Of a stretch of DNA of 38,862 bases, positions 34,137 through 38,862 are shown one piece after another. Source of the stretch: Leptolyngbya sp. Prado105. Lineage in GTDB: Bacteria; Cyanobacteriota; Cyanobacteriia; Leptolyngbyales; Leptolyngbyaceae. How positions within the stretch are numbered: position 1 is the first letter of the stretch; every line of letters starts with the position of its first letter. Where the stretch lies: assembly GCA_025454375.1 (NCBI GenBank), contig JALOOO010000017.1, positions 1 through 38,862 on the forward strand. Reading direction: 5' to 3'. The translations under genes were made by a program, and so were the position numbers. The notes under the pieces are model-generated. The model was not told the DNA's origin. It made no database searches and saw only the letters and a program-made list of their open reading frames with translations.

Positions 34137-35771
34137 ATGCCACAGATTCAACCGCTCCCGATCGATGTCATTCATCTGATTGCTGCCGGAGAAGTCATCG
34201 ACTCTCTTGCCGCAGTCGTCCGCGAACTCGTCGAAAATGCCATTGATGCTAACGCTACTCGGATTACGGTTTCCGTTTGGGCAGACCAATGGCGCATCCG
34301 AGTCGCCGACAATGGTACAGGCATGAGCTTGGACGATTTGCGCCAAGCTGCACAGCCGCATAGTACTAGTAAAATTTGCGATCGCGCTGATCTGTGGCAA
34401 ATCGGAACTCTCGGATTTCGAGGAGAAGCTCTGCATAGTCTTGCCCAACTTTCAACCTTGGAAATCCTCAGCCGCACAGCTTTAGAACCCGGATGGCGGG
34501 TAGCTTATAGCACCGAAGGCGGATCTGACCAGGTTGAATCGGTTGCGATCGCACCTGGAACAATTGTGATCGTCGATCGCCTATTTGAAACCTGGGAAGC
34601 AAGACGCGCAGGCTTGCCTTCGACTTCACAACAGCTTAAAGCAATCCAACAGACGATTTATCACATTGCATTAGCTCATCCGCGTATTACTTGGCAGGTC
34701 TATCAAAACGATCGCTTATGGTTCAATCTCTGGGGCGCGAGTACGGCTAAAGATTTACTGCCTCAGTTGCTCAAAGATGTTCGGATTGAGGATTTAGCAG
34801 AGCTTCGATCCTCTGCAATTTCTCTCGTGCTTGGATTACCCGATCGCGCTCATCGACATCGCCCGGATTGGGTGAAAGTTGCAATTAATGGGCGATTTGT
34901 TCAATTTCCAGAGCTAGAGCAAACAATTTTAGGGGCATTTCGTCGAACTTTGCCGCGCGATCGACATCCTATCTGTTTAGTGCATTTGCAACTTGCCCCA
35001 GAACATATCGATTGGAACCGTCACCCTGCTAAAGCTGAAGTTTACTTGCACAGTCTTGATGAGTGGAAAGAGCGGGTCAGAACTGCGATCGCTCAAGCAC
35101 TCCGGATCAATCCCGATGCGATTCCTGATAGTTTTTATACTTCTCAAACCAGCCAACTGATTAAAGCGGCAGAATCTGATGCAGGCTATCATGTGTCGCG
35201 TGAAATCCCGGTCGAGCCTGCTTCGCTTGTCCCCCTCAAAGTACTGACTCAGGTTCACAATCGCTACATTCTGGCAGAGCATCCTTCAGGAATGTGGCTG
35301 ATTGAACAGCATATTGCACATGAGCGCGTGTTATTTGAAGAAATTTGCGATCGCTGGCAGATTATTGCACTCGAACCTGCAATTGTTCTGAATCAGCTTT
35401 CTAGCTCCCAAATCGAGCAGTTTCAACGCATTGGCATCGAGGTTGATCCCTTTGGAGAACAACTCTGGGCAGTGCGATCGGCTCCTGAGTTACTTGCTAA
35501 GCGCGAAGACTGTGCAGAGGCTTTGATTGAGTTAAGTCTGGGCGGGGATTTGCAGGCGGCACAGGTTGCAGTCGCTTGTCGAAGTGCGATTCGCAATGGA
35601 GTCGTGTTATCGATATCTGAAATGCAGAGCTTAATCGATCGCTGGCAAAAGACTCGAAATCCGCGCACCTGTCCGCATGGTCGCCCGATCTACCTATCGC
35701 TAGAAGAATCAAGTTTGGCACGATTTTTCCGACGGCATTGGGTGATTGGGAAAAGTCATGGACTCGAGTGA
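34137..35771 (+). CDS. mutL: DNA mismatch repair protein MutL
   Basis: A 544-residue MutL that couples mismatch recognition by MutS to strand incision. The N-terminal GHKL ATPase has AAGEVIDSLAAVVRELVENA, ADNGTGM and GFRGEALHSLAQLS. The C-terminal dimerisation domain carries the endonuclease-type motif in a variant form (IEQHIAHERVLFEE instead of DQHAxxExxxxE) and CPHGRPIYLSL, so a nicking activity is plausible. Length is rather short for the family because the inter-domain linker is brief. It starts 113 bp after the small secreted protein gene and converges with adk. Confidence 0.96.
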   Translation: MPQIQPLPIDVIHLIAAGEVIDSLAAVVRELVENAIDANATRITVSVWADQWRIRVADNGTGMSLDDLRQAAQPHSTSKICDRADLWQIGTLGFRGEALHSLAQLSTLEILSRTALEPGWRVAYSTEGGSDQVESVAIAPGTIVIVDRLFETWEARRAGLPSTSQQLKAIQQTIYHIALAHPRITWQVYQNDRLWFNLWGASTAKDLLPQLLKDVRIEDLAELRSSAISLVLGLPDRAHRHRPDWVKVAINGRFVQFPELEQTILGAFRRTLPRDRHPICLVHLQLAPEHIDWNRHPAKAEVYLHSLDEWKERVRTAIAQALRINPDAIPDSFYTSQTSQLIKAAESDAGYHVSREIPVEPASLVPLKVLTQVHNRYILAEHPSGMWLIEQHIAHERVLFEEICDRWQIIALEPAIVLNQLSSSQIEQFQRIGIEVDPFGEQLWAVRSAPELLAKREDCAEALIELSLGGDLQAAQVAVACRSAIRNGVVLSISEMQSLIDRWQKTRNPRTCPHGRPIYLSLEESSLARFFRRHWVIGKSHGLE

Positions 35772-35791
35772 TTTCACCAGTCCAGAGAAAC

Positions 35792-35824
35792 AAAAAAAAC
35801 CTGGCTCGATCAAGCGAACCAGGT
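35792..35824 (-). terminator. Rho-independent terminator of adk
   Basis: Read on the minus strand, ACCTGGTTCG (35824-35815) pairs with CGAGCCAGGT (35808-35799): a 10-bp stem with one G-U pair and a 6-nt loop, followed by eight T (35799-35792, read as complement). It closes the secY-adk transcript 19 bp past the adk stop. Confidence 0.9.
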
Positions 35825-35842
35825 CAATTACAACAAACACTT

Positions 35843-36397
35843 CTAAGCGGCGACAACTTGATTTAATGCTGCTGCAACCTCATCCATGGATTGATCTCCA
35901 TCGACTGTAACCAGTTTGTGCTGCGTCTCATAGTAGCGAATCAAGGGTGCAGTCTGTTCGCGGTAGACCTCCAGACGACGACGAATCGTTTCCTCGTTGT
36001 CATCCTTGCGACCTCGACTCAGTAACCGCACAAGCAGCACCGAGTCTGGAACATCAAAATTTACCACTCGATCGCAATGTTGATGCAAATCGCTCAGCAA
36101 AACATCGAGAAACTCAGCCTGTGCCACATTGCGAGGAAACCCATCTAAGATCCAGCCCAACTGTGCATCCGACTTATCCAGACGTTCGCGAATCAAGTCG
36201 ATGACCAACTGATCCGGAACCAGTTCCCCGCGATCCATATAGCCCTGAGCTTTCACACCGAGCAGCGTTTGAGCAGCAACGGACTCCCGGAGAATATCCC
36301 CAGTCGAAATATGCGGAATCTGATGGGCATCCGCCAAAAACTTAGACTGGGTGCCTTTTCCTGCCCCAGGAGGTCCTACAAAAATCAGTCGCGCCAC
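35843..36397 (-). CDS. adk: Adenylate kinase
   Basis: Interconverts ATP + AMP and two ADP. At 184 residues it is the short form without a zinc-bearing LID. Motifs: P-loop GPPGAGKGTQSKFL, STGDILRE, WILDGFPRN and RRLEVYREQT. The start codon is GTG at 36397, overlapping the secY TAG by one base (TAGTG), so translation is coupled. It is followed by a strong terminator, not by infA and the ribosomal genes that often come next in bacteria. Confidence 0.97.
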   Translation of the reverse strand: MARLIFVGPPGAGKGTQSKFLADAHQIPHISTGDILRESVAAQTLLGVKAQGYMDRGELVPDQLVIDLIRERLDKSDAQLGWILDGFPRNVAQAEFLDVLLSDLHQHCDRVVNFDVPDSVLLVRLLSRGRKDDNEETIRRRLEVYREQTAPLIRYYETQHKLVTVDGDQSMDEVAAALNQVVAA

Positions 36398-37644
36398 TAT
36401 TGTTTCACCATTCCTTCATAGCGTTGAGAGATCACATAAGTTTGGATCTGCTTTGCCGTGTCGATCGCGACCCCGACGAGAATCAACAATGAAGTCGCCC
36501 CAAAGCCTTGGAAGACTTTAACGGGCGTAGCATTTTCGATAATCGAAGGCACGATCGCCACGATTCCTAAGAAGATTCCCGGACGAATCCCTGGAATGCT
36601 CGACCCCATCTTCTTCAAGTTCTTCGACATGTCATCAGGCTGCATAATCAGCGACGCATAGAAGAAGCTAAAGAACAAGATCAGCACAAAGTACAGCAAG
36701 TTATGCCAGATCGAAGTTGGACCCAGATACTTACTGATGAAGTTCGCTAAGTCTGCATTGTTAAATGACTGTGCAATAATCACCGGAATCGTCAATACGG
36801 TCGATGCAAAAATAATCGGCATCACCCCGCCTTGATTCAGGCGCAAAGGGAGATAGCTGCTTCTTTCCATCATCACCCGCCGCCCGACTTGCCGACGTGC
36901 CGAGATAATTGGAATCCGCCTCGTCCCTTCTTGAACAAAGACAATTCCAACGACCATTGCTAAGAACACCAGCAGCAGAATCACGACACTACTGACCACT
37001 GCGCGATCGCCCGTTTGCGCCAGGTCAAATGCCTGACCTAACGTATTGGGCAAAGTGGCAACAATGTTCAAGAAAATCAACAGCGATGCACCGTTTCCAA
37101 TGCCGCGCTCGGTGATCAATTCCCCTGCCCACATGACGAACATCGATCCTGCCGTCAATGCTAGAACCGTTTCCACAACAAACATGGGACTCCAGTTTTC
37201 CGCAAACGGACGTAAAAGCCCGATCGTCAGAAGTGTACTCTGCACCACAGCCCAACCTGCGGAGACATAGCGAGTAATCTGTGAAATTTTCCGCCGACCT
37301 GCTTCGCCTTCATTTTTCTGCAAATCTTCGAGGGATGGGATTGCAGCCGTGAGAAGCTGAATAATAATCGAGGCGTTAATAAACGGCAGAATCCCCAAGG
37401 CAAATAGACCTAGAGTTCTCAAACCGCCCCCTGCGAATAAGTCCACAAAGCTCAAAGCACTATTGCCTGAGATGGCTTGTGAAAAGGCAGCTCGATCGAT
37501 ACCGGGAAGCGGGATAAAAATTCCCAGTCGAACGAACACCAAAAGCCCGATCGTTAAAAGTATCCGTCCCCGCAGTCCAGCCGCCTGTGCCATTTGAGCA
37601 AAGGTTTCCTGTGCGGTGGGCGTTCTATCTCGACTCTCGACCAT
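36397..37644 (-). CDS. secY: Preprotein translocase subunit SecY
   Basis: The channel-forming subunit of the Sec translocon in plasma and thylakoid membranes, with ten predicted transmembrane helices. Recognisable blocks include PLPGIDRAAFSQ, GILPFINASIIIQLL (SecY signature), EGEAGRRKISQITRY, GNGASLLIFLNIVA and QGGVMPIIFASTVL. I start it at the ATG 37644 (415 residues, GAGGAA 9 nt upstream) rather than at the TTG 37668 that also begins the open frame. adk overlaps its stop. rplO, the usual upstream neighbour in the spc operon, is absent, and a 500-bp non-coding region lies upstream. Confidence 0.97.
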   Translation of the reverse strand: MVESRDRTPTAQETFAQMAQAAGLRGRILLTIGLLVFVRLGIFIPLPGIDRAAFSQAISGNSALSFVDLFAGGGLRTLGLFALGILPFINASIIIQLLTAAIPSLEDLQKNEGEAGRRKISQITRYVSAGWAVVQSTLLTIGLLRPFAENWSPMFVVETVLALTAGSMFVMWAGELITERGIGNGASLLIFLNIVATLPNTLGQAFDLAQTGDRAVVSSVVILLLVFLAMVVGIVFVQEGTRRIPIISARRQVGRRVMMERSSYLPLRLNQGGVMPIIFASTVLTIPVIIAQSFNNADLANFISKYLGPTSIWHNLLYFVLILFFSFFYASLIMQPDDMSKNLKKMGSSIPGIRPGIFLGIVAIVPSIIENATPVKVFQGFGATSLLILVGVAIDTAKQIQTYVISQRYEGMVKQ

Positions 37645-38168
37645 AGAAGGATTTCCTCGTGACAACAATTCGGATTTGCAGATGTGTCTTCAAACCCGAG
37701 TTGAAAAGTTAGTTTTATGCGCTTTTTCAGCCCAATCCGAGCCGTTAAAACGACGAACATCCTATATTTTAGCGGTTCAAGCGTGAAGGATGACACGATA
37801 CCGTAAATCACAAAGGGGGTGTCGTACAAATGTTACGTCGGAAATTAAGGCGATGCCGTAAAGCCGTTAATAAATCAGCGTTATGGAGGAAGAGATGAGA
37901 CAACCTGCAATGTCTAGTCACTCTACCTTGAGAAGGATGCAGGGTTGATACTTGCATGACAATGTGTATGAGGAAAAATTAACCTTCTATTAACTCTCTG
38001 TTAACCCCGCTTAAGAGAGTCATAGAGTGCATTTCTACTCCATAAGGGTTCTTCGCTATTTGCTTAAAAGATGCTGACTCAGGATCATACGACTTGGAGA
38101 AGAAGCCGAGTTTTGTGCTGAGCAATTGATTAAGCATAGAAATTTGTCAGACTCAAAGAGGAATTATC
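37645..38168. other. Intergenic region with secY and membrane-protein promoters
   Basis: About 524 bp between the divergent secY and the membrane-protein gene. The readable structure is the Pho-box-like repeat at 37978-38007, listed separately. Open frames here on the minus strand (from about 37829) run into secY in a wrong frame. No RNA gene recognised. Confidence 0.5.
37978..38007 (+). promoter_or_regulatory. Pho-box-like triple repeat
   Basis: Three 8-bp units, ATTAACCT (37978), ATTAACTC (37989) and GTTAACCC (38000), are separated by 3-bp spacers, giving an exact 11-bp period. Cyanobacterial Pho boxes bound by SphR have this layout, with a consensus close to (C/T)TTAACCT repeated with 3-bp gaps. 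Only the first base of each unit deviates. It lies about 160 bp before the membrane-protein gene. Phosphate control of that gene, or of secY, is inference. Confidence 0.6.
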
Positions 38169-38862
38169 GTGAGATTAAATACAAGCAGTTGGGCGACTAA
38201 GTTATTTTATTTATTTTTGTTGACCGATCTAGGCTTCATTGCACTCCACATTCTTGTATTTATGACAGGCTGGCTTGAGGGCTATCCTATTCCTAACGCT
38301 TACCTTTACTCGGTTGAAGCAGATCGAGGATTTGCTGAGTTCTTTCAGTATATGAAGGAGTATTGGTGTGTTCTGCTGCTGGGTTTGATTGCGATTAAAC
38401 GGCGTTCGTTTTGCTATGTCAGTTGGATGGGAGTGTTTTTCTATCTTTTAATCGACGATGCGCTGATGATTCACGAGAAACTAGGAGCGTATCTGAGCAG
38501 CGTAATGGGTTTCCCCTCAATATGGCGGCTGCGCAGCGTTGATTTTGGAGAATTATTGGTATCAGGGACAGTCGGTTTATTTCTAGTAGTCTGCATTAGT
38601 ATTGCGTATCGCCGTGGAGACAGCGAATTTAGAAGAACATCAAAATCTCTACTGCTCTTTTTAGTTGTGCTGTCAGGGTTTGGGATCTTACTTGACTTAG
38701 TTCATGTGATTAGCCCAATTGAGTTCAATCAATTGCTTGCGCTGTTAGAAGATGGGGGTGAGATGATCGTGATCAGCGCGATCGCAGCTTTTATCTTTAA
38801 GTTATCTGAGAAGATACAGTTCCATCTGTCTGAGAGCCAGACGAAAAGCTCAGCAGCCTGTC
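38169..38862 (+). CDS. Unknown polytopic membrane protein, cut by window end
   Basis: The frame starts at GTG 38169 with AAAGAGGAA just upstream and stays open to the end of the window (231 codons, no stop). The product is strongly hydrophobic with about five membrane helices: KLFYLFLLTDLGFIALHILV, CVLLLGLIAI, SWMGVFFYLLI, LLVSGTVGLFLVVCISIAY, SLLLFLVVLSGFGILLDLVH and near the end EMIVISAIAAFIFKL. Conserved-looking polar motifs within helices are DDALMIHEKLG and EDGGEM, which could bind metal or form an active site. I do not recognise the family. It may be under phosphate control given the repeats upstream. Confidence 0.7.
   Translation, partial: MRLNTSSWATKLFYLFLLTDLGFIALHILVFMTGWLEGYPIPNAYLYSVEADRGFAEFFQYMKEYWCVLLLGLIAIKRRSFCYVSWMGVFFYLLIDDALMIHEKLGAYLSSVMGFPSIWRLRSVDFGELLVSGTVGLFLVVCISIAYRRGDSEFRRTSKSLLLFLVVLSGFGILLDLVHVISPIEFNQLLALLEDGGEMIVISAIAAFIFKLSEKIQFHLSESQTKSSAAC

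Noticed and set aside
37554..37829. 91-codon minus-strand frame over the secY start
   Set aside because: Out of frame with secY, no motif, and it crosses the secY Shine-Dalgarno.
1..38862. tRNA, rRNA and CRISPR arrays
   Set aside because: Looked for TpsiC-arm consensus, rRNA-like blocks and regularly spaced repeats; none was convincing.

Overview
The window is chromosomal DNA from a cyanobacterium, most likely a filamentous Leptolyngbya- or Oscillatoriales-type organism. Three things point there: many HIP1-like GCGATCGC palindromes, photosynthesis genes (psb28 and an HHL1-like photosystem II protection protein), and a gene set typical of the phylum (InrS-type CsoR repressor, HhoA-type protease, DUF1997, SLH protein with a TP-rich linker, RluA-type and FtsJ-type RNA modification enzymes). 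No rRNA, tRNA, CRISPR array, prophage or intact insertion sequence was found.

Layout. 1-4.2 kb: a small zinc-ribbon protein, rlmN, and a PAS-PAS histidine kinase without a neighbouring regulator. 4.2-6.3 kb: a biuret-hydrolase-like enzyme and a BMP-family solute-binding lipoprotein, probably a nitrogen-salvage pair, with no permease in the window. 6.6-8.5 kb (minus): panB and a secreted seven-blade propeller protein. 8.6-13.25 kb: a three-gene unit closed by a strong terminator. It encodes a membrane-anchored zinc-ribbon/PP2C phosphatase, a CHAT (caspase-like) protease fused to an FHA domain, and an unknown 207-residue protein. This is the best candidate for a poorly described system: phospho-dependent FHA recognition, a phosphatase and a caspase-like protease encoded together.

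13.3-18.7 kb: a 2H phosphoesterase, a DUF1997 protein, an SDR protein, an InrS-like nickel repressor, an HtrA/Deg protease, argF and an HHL1-like protein. 19.1-23.0 kb: a beta-helix/SLH surface protein, psb28-moaB (overlapping by one base) and rpsD with a clear sigma70 promoter. 23.1-26.7 kb: an FtsJ-like rRNA methyltransferase, two small secreted proteins, a ribbon-helix-helix protein, map and gene debris. 26.7-35.8 kb: mutS and mutL flank a GGDEF-EAL protein, an alpha/beta hydrolase and an RluA-family pseudouridine synthase that has Gly where the catalytic Asp is expected. 35.8-37.6 kb: secY-adk, detached from the usual ribosomal-protein operon. From 38.17 kb: an unknown polytopic membrane protein cut by the window edge, preceded by three TTAACC-type repeats at 11-bp spacing that look like a cyanobacterial Pho box.

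Recurrent theme: four small reading frames (near 1000, 17075, 26560 and 33960) each look like one gene broken by a single-base loss. The large genes all look intact.
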